Under the pieces are notes generated by a model, which saw only the letters and a program-made list of their open reading frames with translations, was not told the DNA's origin and did no database searches. From positions 1,550,001 through 1,614,000 of the forward strand of contig NC_016472.1 of NCBI RefSeq assembly GCF_000226095.1: a DNA stretch of 64,000 nucleotides. Direction: 5' to 3'. The DNA is from Thermothelomyces thermophilus ATCC 42464. Its lineage: Eukaryota; Ascomycota; Sordariomycetes; Sordariales; Chaetomiaceae. The position numbers and the translations under genes were made by a program. Position 1 is the first letter of the stretch, and each line of letters starts with the position of its first letter. Shown piece by piece: positions 46,411 to 57,844 of the stretch.

Positions 46411-48595
46411 ATGCGGAGCGCAATCCGGATCGGCGCCTTCCGGGGCCTCCCGTCGCTCAACTCGGCTCCGCTCCGCCCCGGTGCCAATGGCCTCCGGAAC
46501 CATGTGCCGCGCCGGCTGTTAGTGCCCCCATCGGCTGCCTTACATTCGAAATCCCCCGACTGCTCCGAAGCCTTGGCCCCGGCTGCCAAGCTTCCCGAAG
46601 CCGAGTCGGTGCCGGCAGTGACGCCCCGGGAGCGCATCTCCATTGCCGACATCAAGGAGCGGCGGGCCAAAGCCGGGCGGCTCATTGCGCCGACAGCGGC
46701 GTACAGCGATGCTGACATGTTCAAGGCGCCAGTGTGTACCCTAACCCTGGTCTCATATCCCGACCACCTCCCCCCCTCTCTTTCTCCCGTCACCCCTTCA
46801 GCCGACCTAGTACATACATGACGCCGGGGCCAGTATGAGCAAGAAGATACAGACTCAGATGCTGTAGCTAACACCAATTACCATGAGCAGACGACCGGAA
46901 AGCCCAAAGCCAAACGCTGGGACCGTACGTTCCCCCCCCCCAAAAAAAAAAAAAAACCATCCCCCTTGACCACGCACCCCCCTCTTGTTTGCCCCCTTCT
47001 TCTCTCGGGGAGCTAAGTGCTTACTAGTGCGGCAGACTACCTGACCGAAGAATCCCTCTCCCGGGAGCCTTGCAAGCTCAAACAAGCCGCCAAGCACCTC
47101 AAGACCCCCGGCCTCATCTCCCTCGGCGGCGGCCTCCCCTGCCCGGAGTACTTCCCCATCTCCTCCCTGACTCTGCACGTGGCCACGCCTCCGGACTTCT
47201 CCGAGGCCGCCACGCTCGAAGGAGGGGGCGAGGACATCACGATCGGCAAGTACGACGCCGGCTTCTCTAAGCCCTCGACCACGTCCAGCCCGTCGACGGC
47301 GCCCGGGACGGGGGAGCCCAAGTCGGAATACGACCTCTCGATCGCGCTCAACTACGCGCAGGCGTCCGGGTCGGCGCAGATGACGCGCTTCGTGACGGAG
47401 CACGTCGAGCTGGTGGGCGTGCCGCCCTACGCGGACTGGCGGACGTGCCTGACGGTCGGCAGCACGGGCGCGCTCGAGCAGGCGCTGCGCATGCTGCTGC
47501 GCGCCGGCGACACCCTCGTCATCGAGGAGTTCTCCTTCTCGACCGCGCTCGAGACGGCCGCCCCGCTCGGCGTCGGATTCGCCGGCGCCCCCGTGGACGA
47601 GGAAGGCCTGCTACCGGACGGGCTCGACGCCCTCCTCACCGGCTGGGACGCCGCCGGGCGGGGGCGCGGGGGCGGGAGGAGGAAGCCGCACGTGCTGTAC
47701 ACGGTGCCGTCCGGGCAGAACCCGACGGGGGCGACGCAGAGCGAGCGGCGGCGGCGCGACATCTACGAGGTCGCCCGGCGGCACGACCTCTTCATCATCG
47801 AGGACGAGCCGTACTACTACCTGCAGATGCACGAAGGGCCGGCGCCCCCGCCGCGGACCGTCGACGACTTCCTCGACCGGTTGATCCCGACCTACCTGAG
47901 CATGGACGTGGACGGGCGCGTGCTCCGCATGGACTCCTTCTCCAAGGTGGTGGTGCCCGGCTCCCGGATGGGCTGGATCACGGCGCCCGAGCAGATCGTC
48001 GAGCGCTTCATCCGCCACTCCGAGGTCGCCAACCAGGGGCCCAGCGGCTTCTCCCAGGTCATCCTGCACAAGCTGCTCGACGAGCGCTGGGGCCACGAGG
48101 GCTACATGCGCTGGCTCATGAACCTGCGCCTCGAGTACACCAAGCGCCGCGACGTCATGGCCGCCGCCTGCGACGAGTTCCTGCCCAAGGAGGTGGTCAG
48201 CTGGAACCCGCCCAAGGCGGGCATGTTTGTAAGTTTTTTTTTCTTCTTTTTTTTTTTGCCCCCTCTCTCTCCTCCTTTCCCGTTCTTTTTTATGCATGGG
48301 CGCCCCTCTCTGTGTGTGTTGGATGCTGACGGAACGACAGCAATGGCTCAAGGTCAACCACGAGCTGCACCCGCACGCATCGACCAAGAGCATCCTGGAC
48401 ATGGAGGAGGAGATCTTCGACAGGTGCATCGCGAAGGGCGTCCTCGTGGCCCGCGGGTCCTGGTTCCGCGCCGAGCAGGACAAGCCCCCGTCCGGGCTGT
48501 ACTTCCGGACCACGTTTGCTGCCGCCTCGCCGGACAACATGAGGGAGGCCATCAGGCGGCTGGGAGAGGCAATTAGGGAGAGCTACCGGATGTAA
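46411..48595 (+). CDS. Aromatic amino acid aminotransferase (Aro8-like), probably mitochondrial
   Basis: Exons 46411-46731, 46891-46924, 47036-48228 and 48341-48595 give 600 residues. This class I/II PLP enzyme moves amino groups between aromatic amino acids (or 2-aminoadipate) and 2-oxo acids. Family marks are KAKRWD|HYLTEES across intron 2, LISLGGGLPCPEYFP, the GSTGALEQAL cofactor loop, YTVPSGQNPTG, IIEDEPYYYLQ, the PLP Lys422 in DSFSKVVVPGSRMGW, and a C-terminal SGLYFRTTFA. The N-terminal ~100 residues, absent from yeast Aro8, start MRSAIRIGAFRGLPSLN, carry many Arg and few acids in the first 45, and look like a mitochondrial presequence. Exon 2 is only 34 nt. Introns 2 and 3 contain homopolymer runs. 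A Gly/Arg-rich insert (GRGRGGGRRK) lies before the VLYTVPSG strand. Convergent with the P450 gene, 362 bp apart. Confidence 0.92.
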
Positions 48596-48957
48596 AATTT
48601 CAAGATGAATTGAAATTGTTTATCTATGGCCCGTGGCATTGTCGGCAACTTGGACAACGGCAAGCGACCCCGAGTTCGGCAAGTTCTCATGTCCCGGAGG
48701 ACGCAACATGGAACAATAACAACTACAACTACAACAACAAGAACAACAAAAAAAAAGGGAATGTCCGTCGACGTTAATGAGTATCATACATCCGGATTTC
48801 GCCAACCGTAATCATCATCATCATATAAAGACAGAGCGAAACCCGATAAGGGACTGTCATTTGCCCTGCATCCCTGCATCAACAACCTCCCCTCTAACCT
48901 CCCCTCGACTTTTTTTCCCTTTTTCTTTTTTCTTTTTTTCCCTTTTTCCCCCCCCTT
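48596..48957. other. Convergent 3' spacer
   Basis: Short spacer between aminotransferase and P450 3' ends, with an (ACA)n/(ACT)n-like stretch at 48715-48755 and a T/C-rich end. No gene. Confidence 0.7.
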
Positions 48958-50068
48958 TCACTTCTCCGCCCTCGCCTCCCACAGACCGACCCTAACCCCC
49001 TCGGCCGGCTGCAGCACAATGTCGGCCTTGAGGCCGGGGTGGCGGTGGGTGTAGTTGTCGATGCGGTCGTAGCGCTGGAACAGCCTGGTCAGGACGTAGG
49101 CCATCTCGGTGAGGGCGAACTGCTGGCCGATGCAGATGCGCGGCCCGCCGTTGAAGGGGATGTACTGCCAGGGCCGGGGCTGCCAGGTCGCCCAGCGGTC
49201 CGGCGAGAAGGCGTCGGCGGGGGCGGAGGCGGCGGCGCCCCCCGGCGGCGGGTACAGGTCCTCGCGGCGCTGCATCACCAGCGTCGAGTACGCGATCGGC
49301 GTGTCCTTGAGCACCTTGACCGGCTCGAGCCCGTCCGGCCCGCCCCCGCGCGGCAGCGTCGTGTCTCGGAGGGCCAGGCGGACGCTAGGTAGGTAGGGCC
49401 CCGGGGGGGCGGGCGAGGAGCCCCGTGTTCGTCAGCATTGCTGTGATTCTTCTTCTTCTACTTCTTGTTGTTCTTCTCCTTCTTCTTTGCTTTCTGTTTC
49501 CTTTGGTGGGACGGATAGGGGAATATGGGTAAAAAAAAAAAAAAAAAAAAAAAAAACTCACTTGAAGGGCACGACCGGGTACAGGCGGAGGGTCTCATTC
49601 ATGACGCTCTGCAGGTACTTCATGCTCTTGAGGTCTTCGTAGGTGGGCGGCCTGGTGGGGCCGACGACGGACAGGATCTCGGCGCGCAGCTTCTGGAGGA
49701 CGTCCGGGTGGCGGGCCAGCTCGTAGACGGTCCAGGACAGGGTGCAGGCGGTGGTGTCGCGGCCGGCGAGCAGGACGGCGATGAGCTGGTCGCGGAGGAC
49801 CCGGCGGTCGCGCGTGTAGGCGGCGAGGGCGTGCAGGAAGGTGTAGCCGGCGTCGCTCTTGGACTTGCTGGCCAGCTCTTCGGGGCTCAGGCGCAGGGCG
49901 CGCTCGATGTACGTGTTGATGAAGTTGTTGATCACCTTCATGCTCCGGTTGAACTGGCCGCGCGGTACGAGCCCGTTGAGGGCGCCGGCGCGGGAGATCA
50001 GGCTCTGGATCCGCTGGACCTCGCCGAAGGCATCGGCAAATTCCTGACGTGGGTGGCTCGGAGAAGGT

Positions 50069-50099
<31 letters not shown>

Positions 50100-50958
50100 G
50101 TGTTTGGAGACGTTGGCCAGACCAGACAAGTAAAAAAAGAGGAGAACGGGAAAAAAAAAAAAAAAAAAAAAGGGGAGGGAACACACCTGAGCGACTTGAC
50201 ATCGTGGCCCAGCAGGAACTCGGTGGCCGAGTCGAGAGTGAAGCGGAAGAACAGATCGGTGATCTCGACGGGCTTCCCGTTGCCGGCCTCGACGTCGACC
50301 GGCTGGTTCTCGCCGTCGAGGGCGCCCCCGTTGGCGATGGCGCGGAACAGGATCTGCATGTGCTTCTCGAAGACGTGCAGGTCGCTGACGCGGTCCCTGA
50401 CGAACTGGGGGCGGATCAGCTGGCGGCTGTCATGCCACAGGGCGCCGTCGGTGGTGAAGATGCTGTCCCCGAGGAAGGCTCGCCACTCCCGGTGGAAGGG
50501 CTCGCCCTTGCCGTAGTCGTTGAACTGGGTAGCCAGGATCGCCTTGATGTTCTCGGGGTCGGCGGTGAAGACGATGCGGCGGCCGGCGATACGGCCCTCG
50601 ACCGTGTATGCCCCGGCCTCGCCCAACATCTTGTTCCAGAAGGCGAGGTTCTGGTTCTTTTGCGCCGAGGTGACTGCCCCCCAGAGGAAGTCGAGGCCTG
50701 GGCACGCCGTTAGTTCTCTCTCTCTCAGCACTCGGGGTGCCCCCCCCCCCCCCCCCTGCGAGGGCCTGCTCACTCACCGAATGGGAGCTTCGACTTGATC
50801 CGGGGCGCCCTTGTGCCCGGCATGCGAGCCAGCTTGATCTCCTGCCATGCTGGCCTCACCACGATGGCGACGATGACGTAGGCCAACAAGAGACCTGGGA
50901 CGAGGATAAGGGCCGACTTGGCCGAGGCACGCTCGATGAGAGCCTCGGTGAGTCCCAT
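48958..50958 (-). CDS. Cytochrome P450, CYP52-like (alkane/fatty-acid hydroxylase type)
   Basis: Four exons (50778-50958, 50187-50697, 49562-50056, 48958-49384, minus strand) give 537 residues. Residues 20-38 form a membrane anchor, placing the enzyme at the ER. Helix-I AGRDTTACTLSW, the ExxR of MNETLRLYPVVPF, WQPRPWQYIPFNGG and the haem loop FNGGPRICIGQQFALTE (Cys near 478) are all present. The RICIGQQFALTEMAY form is typical of CYP52-group n-alkane/fatty-acid omega-hydroxylases; the substrate is inferred. Exon 3's acceptor is uncertain: CCGAG|CCACCC at 50057 keeps frame, while the nearer CGTCAG does not. Introns hold long homopolymers: C17 (50740-50756), T26 (50074-50099), A21 (50151-50171) and A26 (49531-49556, beside a donor). 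There is no biosynthetic backbone gene nearby. Confidence 0.9.
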
Positions 50959-51889
50959 TATGCCAGACGGCTCAACAAAACGGGACTGGCTTGAAGGGGG
51001 GAAGAGTGGTTACTTCGCCGGTCCAGCCGGAACCGGAGAACACAAAAGACGAGTCAAGCGGGAGAAGGTAACGACGTGCCGGGCCCGGCGGGGGGGAGCT
51101 GTCGAGCGACGGGACACAAACTGTGTCCCAGGTGTACGGACTACTGTGTGTGAGATGCGACCGGACGACAATTTCTGGATTGCATGGAAGTCGGGTTATT
51201 CCTGGGGACCCCGGCCCTTTTTGTCTTACTACTTTAGGGAGAACACGGCCGAGAAGAGAGGAAAGCTGCCGGGCGGACCCTGGAGCCCGGCTGCGCGGGA
51301 GGGTAGAAGGGGATGGGAGGTCAATGGGCCCGAATCCCGTGTCTATCATTGATTGGAACCTGGCGCAAGTATTCCTTGGAAAACCTCTCTAGGTCCAAGT
51401 GGGAGGCCAAGCAGTGGCCCTGATACTAGGGTACGCGAATGTGTCTTGTCCATGCGGATACGGAAACGTACCGCGAATCGGCTACTCCCTGCTCTTAGAC
51501 GCTAGCCATCTCGTGCCAAGTGCTCGGAGACAGGCCGTGTGCTAGTAGTACGCGTGCGTGTCTTTACGAGGAGGCCCGTCAACAATACAGCCATCCCGGT
51601 GGTGTATACTCCCCACTCGGACCGCCCACCCCCCTCTTCCCCTCTCGAACCGAGATCGAAGCGAACAAAAGAGAAGAGCTCCACCGTGACGGATAGGAGG
51701 CGAGTTTGCGAGTTCCATTGCTGTGGTCGCCGCCAAACACACGCCTTGCCTTGAGACATGAGAGCCTCTTGGCACGGCTCTTGTTCGTCGCGGCGGTTCT
51801 TTGCGCCGTCCGCGGGCCCCGTCGCTACCCCACACCTCGATTCCACGGCAGCGCTAGAGAAGCTCTAGACAGCGGCCAGTGTATGTAAC

Positions 51890-51915
51890 TATGTATGTAC
51901 GTACGTACATACATA
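51890..51915. repeat. 26-bp perfect palindrome
   Basis: TATGTATGTACGT followed directly by its exact reverse complement, with no spacer. It belongs to the GTAC/ATAC-type motif that recurs in other spacers of this window. Confidence 0.9.
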
Positions 51916-53310
51916 CATCTGGGCTGTGCTGCGCTGCAACCCACATCGCAGAGGGTGTGGTGTGTAACCAAACCAGGTAAGTACCGAGGCTTCTCTTCCC
52001 CTTCTGCGCCCGTGGTGTAACAGACCGTTGCGAAGCGGGGAAAGGTTTGGAAATGAGCCCTCGTGCGCCCCGCCGATCCAAGCGTATCGACCATGCCCCG
52101 GCTCTTCTTATCCGATGCAGATCCGGGGCCGAGGAAGCCTTGTACTCCACACTTGTGCGCGTCATGGACGGGTAGGTTAGCGCAGCGTACTGGTATTCGA
52201 CTTTACAGTATGTACATACAGAATGTGTATTGTAGTTATGTATGCACGCAGAAATGCCCACAGTCTCTATTATCCTCACTTTTCGCAACTTTTTTTTGGA
52301 GTCAAGGCAGTCGTCGCTAGCGATTGGGAAGGTGCTACGCTGGGCAAGCAAACAGAAGGTACTAGTACGTTTATGTCATTCCATGATAGATACGGATTAC
52401 GTCATTTAGACTTACGGGAAGGAACGAACATGGCATCGCGTGGGTTCGGTGCAAGGCAGAATGGATTTTTCGCAGCGTCCCGTCTTACTTCCGTTACTCC
52501 GTCCTTGTGTGTAATGGGATGTATGTACACGCCCAAACCACAGTGTCTTGCATATTAATCTGCGAGAGCCGATCAGATGCCAGGGTGTATGGAGGGCGAG
52601 GTTCAGGTAAGGTGCTGACTGTCATTCTGAGGGCCCCTTATCTTTCTAGTAGTGTAGTGTATTTGTTTCCCCGGCTCTCGTCGGAAGGTACCTTACCTAG
52701 GTAAGCTAAGTACGGATACCCACGCATCTCACCTGGGGGTATCGCCGGGTTCGCACTACATCCAAACACCGATGAGGAAGCAGTGGCCCTCGAGCAGGGT
52801 TCGGAGGGGCATGTGCCCCATCCCGAGCCCGTCACGGGCAATAGGACCTGCCTATGTACGTAGTGTAGTTACAGTATGTGCAGTGCATACGCCCAGAGAA
52901 ATGCCCACTACTAGCTAGCTTCCTTGCTATGACGCTAAAGCTGTTGTTGTCACACCAAGCCTGAAGGCCCACCCCACCATGACCCGTTGCCGGCCGAGAG
53001 TGATCCAATTGCACGTCGCAGGAAGGCTAAAGACATAGTAATATTACAAACAGACGCTGGGTTCCTAAAGTAATTACTGCAGTCATGCGCTCCTTCGGAT
53101 ACTAGCCGACTTGTGATGCAACATCGGGGCATCTCCCTACGGAATCACTCCGACCTGAGCTCCGTCACCAAATCACATCACGATTTGCCCCCCCTTTTTT
53201 TTTCTTTTCCAAGAATATAGGAGATCGTCAATGTATGCAAAGGCTGACCCGTGACCCCACTCCGGAACAAAAGATTGGCAAAAAGAGTTGCCGAATAATA
53301 AATTAACAAG

Positions 53311-53378
53311 GGAAGGGAAGGGAAGGGAAGGGAAGGGAAGGGAAGAGAAGAGAAGAGAAGAGAAGAGAAGAGAAGAGG
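53311..53378. repeat. (GGGAA)7 followed by (GAGAA)n
   Basis: Seven GGGAA units turn into six or seven GAGAA units, one base change per unit. The tract lies about 40 bp beyond the stop of the hexosaminidase gene, so it is probably in its 3' UTR as a CT-rich transcript. The G triplets are regularly spaced on the plus strand. Confidence 0.95.
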
Positions 53379-53418
53379 AAAAATCCCCCATCAAATCGTG
53401 CGGATGCGACCCGCCCGC

Positions 53419-55423
53419 TCAAGCGACGATAAACTCGCACTCCTCGGCCCTTCCCTGGGTGCAGAAGGTCATCTGGATGGGCGAGGCCCCGACTCCCCTG
53501 GCGACCAGCCTCTCGCGGAACTCGTTGAGCCGCGGGGCGGCCTCGACCAGGCTCCGGTTCTGGCCCGTCGCCGGGTCGATCCGGCCGGACCAGAGGGCCT
53601 CGCCGACGGCGCTGGCGCGCGGCCAGGCGAGCGTGTCCAGGTTGACCGGGTCGATGGTCTCGGCCCAGAGTGCCACCTCGCCGCCCAGCACGAGCTTGGC
53701 CTCCTCGGCCGTCAGCCCGGCCGTCGGGTCGTGCTGGTACACTAGCTGCCATGACTTGGTCGGCCCGCACCAGTCGTTGAACGGGTAGCCCTGGGCGAAC
53801 GCCGCCCCGTTCCCCCACGTCAGCCACTGGCCTCGGCCGCAGTCGAGGTACTGTTCACCCAAAGAGAGAAGGTGAGAGAGAGAGATTAGCCAAGAAGAAT
53901 AGGAAAAAAGAAGGGGAGGCTGAGGGTTTGCAAGCAAGTGTCTGATTGAGTTTTGAAAAAAGGGGGGCCGGGCCCGGGGAGGGGGGTTTTGGTATACTTA
54001 CCCAGAAGTTGTAGTTGCTGTCAATCACCTGATAGCCCTTGCTGGTCAGCGTCTTGACCGCGTCGCCGCCCAGCCACGATTGCACGACCGTGTCCTTGGC
54101 CATGTCGACTTCCCACTCGAGCGGGATCTCCTCCCAGGTGATCGGGGTCAGGCCGGCCGCGCGGACGCGCGCGTGCTGCTTGTCGATGAACTTTTGCAGC
54201 AGCGGCCGCAGCACCTCGGTGTCGTTGGACCGGATGCCCTCGTCCAGCATCGAGTCGTTCCGGTTGAGCTCGTCGCCGCCCGTGTGGAAGTAGGCCGAGT
54301 ACGGCGCCAGCCGCGGCAGGAGGTCGTCGAACAGCTTGTCCAGGAACGCGTCGACCGCGGTATTGTTGAGCTTGAAGGCGCCGCACGGCGGCTCCTGGCA
54401 CCACCACTGGTAGGGCTGCAGATTGTAGGCCACGATCAGCTCCGGGTGCGACAGCGACACCACCCCGATGTGGCCCGGCATGTCGATCTCAAAGTACACC
54501 TCGACGCCCCGCTCGGCGCCGTACGTCTGGATCTTCTCGACATCCTCGGGCGAGTACGTCTGGCTCGGGTGGTAGGCGCCCTTCTCCGAGACCTCGGGCA
54601 ATGAGGGGATCACGAGCGGCCACGACTGGGAGTCGGTCACGTGGACGTGCAGCCGGTTCAGCTTGCTCCAGGCCATGGCGTCGATGGTGCGCAGGATGTC
54701 GGCGACGGGGAGGAAGTTGCGCGCCGTGTCGATCAGGACGCCGCGGTGGGGGAACTTGGGCGCGTCCTGCACCGACACGGGCGCGAACGGGGTGTACCAG
54801 AAGGTGCCGGCCGAGTGCTGGTAGAACAGCTGCGAGAAGGTCTCGAGGCCGCGGAGCACGCCGATGGACGAAACGGCTGCGAGCTTGGCTTCGCCCTTGG
54901 CGCTCACCGTCAGGTTGTACGACTCGTCCACCTGGCCGGCGAGGGGCTTGAAGGTGCTGGGCTCGTCCTTGCCCTTCTGGACGATCTCCAGCGTCTTGAT
55001 CCACTGCTGGCCCTGCGACAGGTCGGGCTCCCACTTGGACCCGCGCTTGTGCAGCTTCCAAGGGACGAACTTGCTCTCAAAAATGCCCGCGAGCGTCCGG
55101 GAAATGCCTGCCTGAACGACCTCCTTGCTGGTCAACTCGCGAGACACATATCCGTACGTGTACGGAATCTGTTGGTGCAGATATTGTTTAGCATCCACTT
55201 CCACCTCCTTGTCGGAGCATACGTGTTGGGAAGACGAAGGGAAAGAAGAAGAGCAAGAGGAAGACCATCGTACGGATTCTCCATTGTATGTGACCTTGAT
55301 GTTCTGGTTCAAGTATAGAACCGAGCTGCCCGTCGTCAAGCTTTGGGGTGCCGGCCAGATTGCCGCGACGGGCTGCAGAGCAGCCAATAAAACAGAAAAC
55401 GAAGAGAGTGACGGCGACCACAT
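53419..55423 (-). CDS. Secreted beta-N-acetylhexosaminidase (GH20)
   Basis: Exons 54002-55423 and 53419-53850 (minus) give 617 residues. The signal peptide MWSPSLSSFSVLLAALQPVAA is followed by IWPAPQSL, the usual mature start of fungal hexosaminidases. The catalytic (beta/alpha)8 domain begins at FPHRGVLIDTARNFLPV and shows the Asp-Glu pair in YFHTGGDELN (about 379-388), where Glu is acid/base and Asp orients the acetamido group. Later substrate-binding parts are VQSWLGGD, NYNFW|YLDCGRGQW across the intron, and GGEVALWAETIDP. The enzyme removes terminal N-acetylglucosamine from chito-oligomers, in chitin breakdown or wall turnover. Several N-glycosylation sequons (NLT, NNT, NDT) occur. The ~150-residue N-terminal part is the GH20b-like domain. 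The single 151-bp intron is phase 0. Confidence 0.94.
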
Positions 55424-57844
55424 CTTTAATCGAGCATCAATTCATGACTTGTTGTGTAGTATATCTGCGAGGGGGCTTGAAGGAGAAGACATAAACTGAA
55501 AGGCCAAAAAAAAAGTGGCGCCGCCCTCGTTTTGATGAATGCGAGATGGGATGCGGCACAGCAGGGGAGTAAGGTCGAAATGTTTATAGTTATACGACTC
55601 TGGCTGGGTCTTGATATGGTTGGTTGGTTGGTCGCGGCAGGTCCAATCACTCGGATACCCTGCTCCGGTACCGTTGCACGGGTTGGTTGCAGCCCCGAGA
55701 AGAAGTATCCAGAGAAGCGGGAAACACAGAAGTGTTGGCAGGTGATGGGACGGTGATGGTATGGGACCGAAGGGCAAGGTAGGGTGTCTCGGTGCAGGTT
55801 AGCGGTGGTTGGGGAATGGTAGGTACAGTACGAACTATGATTTGGGTTAAGGCAGGAATGGCTATGCAACCCACCACGGTCACCCAAGGTACCAGATAGT
55901 TAGATTGTTACTGTGCACTTCGGCGTGTCGGGCACACACACGCTTGTTGACCCAAGAGGCTGGATCCAGCACGGGTCAGCTGGCGGGTCGCGTGTTGCTT
56001 TGCCGGCGGGTGCTGGGAAATCAAGTATAGCTCCGTCGGGAACAGGGCGCAACGTTACGTCTCTGCTGCCTGCACTGGTGTGGAGAGGGGAACCGAGTCC
56101 ATCCAAGCCGAGCTATGTTTTTGTTGCCGACTTGGAACTGTTTAGCTTCGAAATGCTCCGAGTGCTAGCGTCTTGTATTCATATACGACTCCAAGGTCGT
56201 AAGGCGTGCTGAATGCCTGCATCTCGGCCCTGGGAGAGCTACGTCTCACAGCGAAGTTGCCTGGCGACGTGTCAGCCCGTATGACTGCGACGCGAGCACC
56301 GAAATAGGGACGATCATCGGTTGATCTGCGCGGGTCCGGAAGCCAGTACACTAAACCCCGTCGCAAGAAACGCCGCAAAGCATAAATGTGCGAGAGTTCC
56401 CTCCAGGAACAGACTCTGTACTCCACCCTGGAGCATAGTACTGGTACGGCGTCTGGAGCGAAGTCCGAGGGGAATTGAAAGAATGATAGTTGCATTGGAA
56501 AGGCACCAGGAAAGAGTGGGTGGGCTGCAAAGCAACCCCATAGAATCTCCGACTCCATCAGGCATCCAATAGCATCCTACGCTAAAGACGTGGGTCAATT
56601 GGAATCTAGTGGGAGGCAGGGAGATACGTACTGTACATACATACGATACATATGTGCAGAGTGCTAACTACGACATACCAGATCGTTAAGGTTGCAGCTG
56701 CGTCGTGGTAGGCAGGGTTGGGGCTTCATTATCTAGCACGACACTACAAAGAGCTAAAGACTTGACCATCGGCTGTCCTCTGAGCGAGAAAGGAAGGTGG
56801 GTGCATGTAAACCACGGTGCGACCAGCAACTGTGAACTTCAGCTACTATTGTTCTTACACTGCGGGGAAGAATACGAAGACCAGATGTATCTCATTACAC
56901 AGTATGCCATTGTCTTTGGTTGCGCCTTGCACTTCTTTCTATTCTTTTTTAACTTTCTGTTAAACGCTTCCTTCTTCTTTAACCCTAGCCAGGAAAGCAG
57001 TCAATGTAAAAAGACTATAACAAAGAGGACAAGACAGAGACACCACAAAGGCCTCAACCAAGCGGATTCTGACTTGAAACGCTGTGACGTTCTTTTGCCT
57101 CGTTTGTTGCGTCCAGGCTGGCCGTACGGCAATGACTCCGCCGACGTCAACATGCAGAACGCATTATTGTCTAAATAGTAATCACTTGGGCAACTGCCGG
57201 TCGTCTCATCTCATTTGGCAGTTAGCGCGCAGCCAGTTTTGCCTTCAACTGTCTATCTGACCGAGCAGAATCCAGACAAAGTTAGCCTGAAAGTTGGTCG
57301 AGGTGCGCCACGCCGCTGACCAAGCGCACCAGTGGAGGCGCTCTTGGCAGGTCACGTGAGGTTACGCCACCTCTAGCTTTGCACCAGCCACCCAACGCCG
57401 CTCTCCCCCTGCTTGCTTGTCCAAGGGACCAAGCCTCTGGTTTTGACCAGTCCGGCTCCACGTTCCTAATCTTAAAATCTTCCCCGGCATCATCATCGCC
57501 TACGAACCTACGACCGATCACCGACGACTTTCGTCCCTCGACGCCCCTCGACGCGCCTTTCCTGGACGTTTCTAAACGTATTTTTCCCAGATTGGGATTG
57601 TTTTTTTTTTTACGATACACTCCGCGACCTGGACCTTGGTCAGCTCGCGCATGCACCATCAAGTCGCCTCAGCCGCGTCTCGATAACGAAGCCTCGCTTT
57701 GGCCACATCGGCCTTCGATTCCAGCGCCGATCGTCCTGCCAAAGCACGCTCACCGCGCAAAGCACGGCACCCCATACTCCTTATCAACTCCGTTGACGAC
57801 GCCCATATCCAACCTGGTGTTGCCCCGTATCATCGCCCATCACC
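55424..57844. other. Divergent intergenic region, hexosaminidase/NAB2
   Basis: About 2.4 kb with both promoters. Contains GTACATACATACGATAC (about 56633) and a CT-rich stretch near 56930-56990. A 157-codon frame at 56705-57178 is low-complexity and lacks a domain. The last 350 bp before 57845 (CGA/CGC-rich with a T run at 57600) look like the NAB2 leader. Confidence 0.55.

Larger units (their letters stand above)
50959..53418. other. Long intergenic region
   Basis: About 2.5 kb without a supportable gene. It holds a 26-bp perfect palindrome (51890-51915), GTATGTACATAC (52208), GGTACCTTACCTAGGTAAG (about 52686) and the pentanucleotide tract at 53311-53378. Both strands were read; frames are short and overlapping. 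Confidence 0.55.

Noticed and set aside
47611-48552. 313-codon minus-strand frame opposite the aminotransferase
   Set aside because: Antisense of a clear PLP enzyme in very GC-rich DNA; it includes the antisense of an intron.
50040-50060. Acceptor CGTCAG for P450 exon 3
   Set aside because: It shifts the frame against the donor at 50186. The acceptor CCGAG at 50057 keeps frame, although it is unusual.
46411-50958. Aminotransferase plus P450 as a biosynthetic cluster
   Set aside because: Only two convergent enzymes, with no synthase, synthetase, transporter or cluster regulator next to them. The neighbours are housekeeping genes.
56705-57178. 157-codon frame between the hexosaminidase and NAB2
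   Set aside because: Non-ATG start, a Phe-rich low-complexity stretch from a T/C-rich tract, and no domain.
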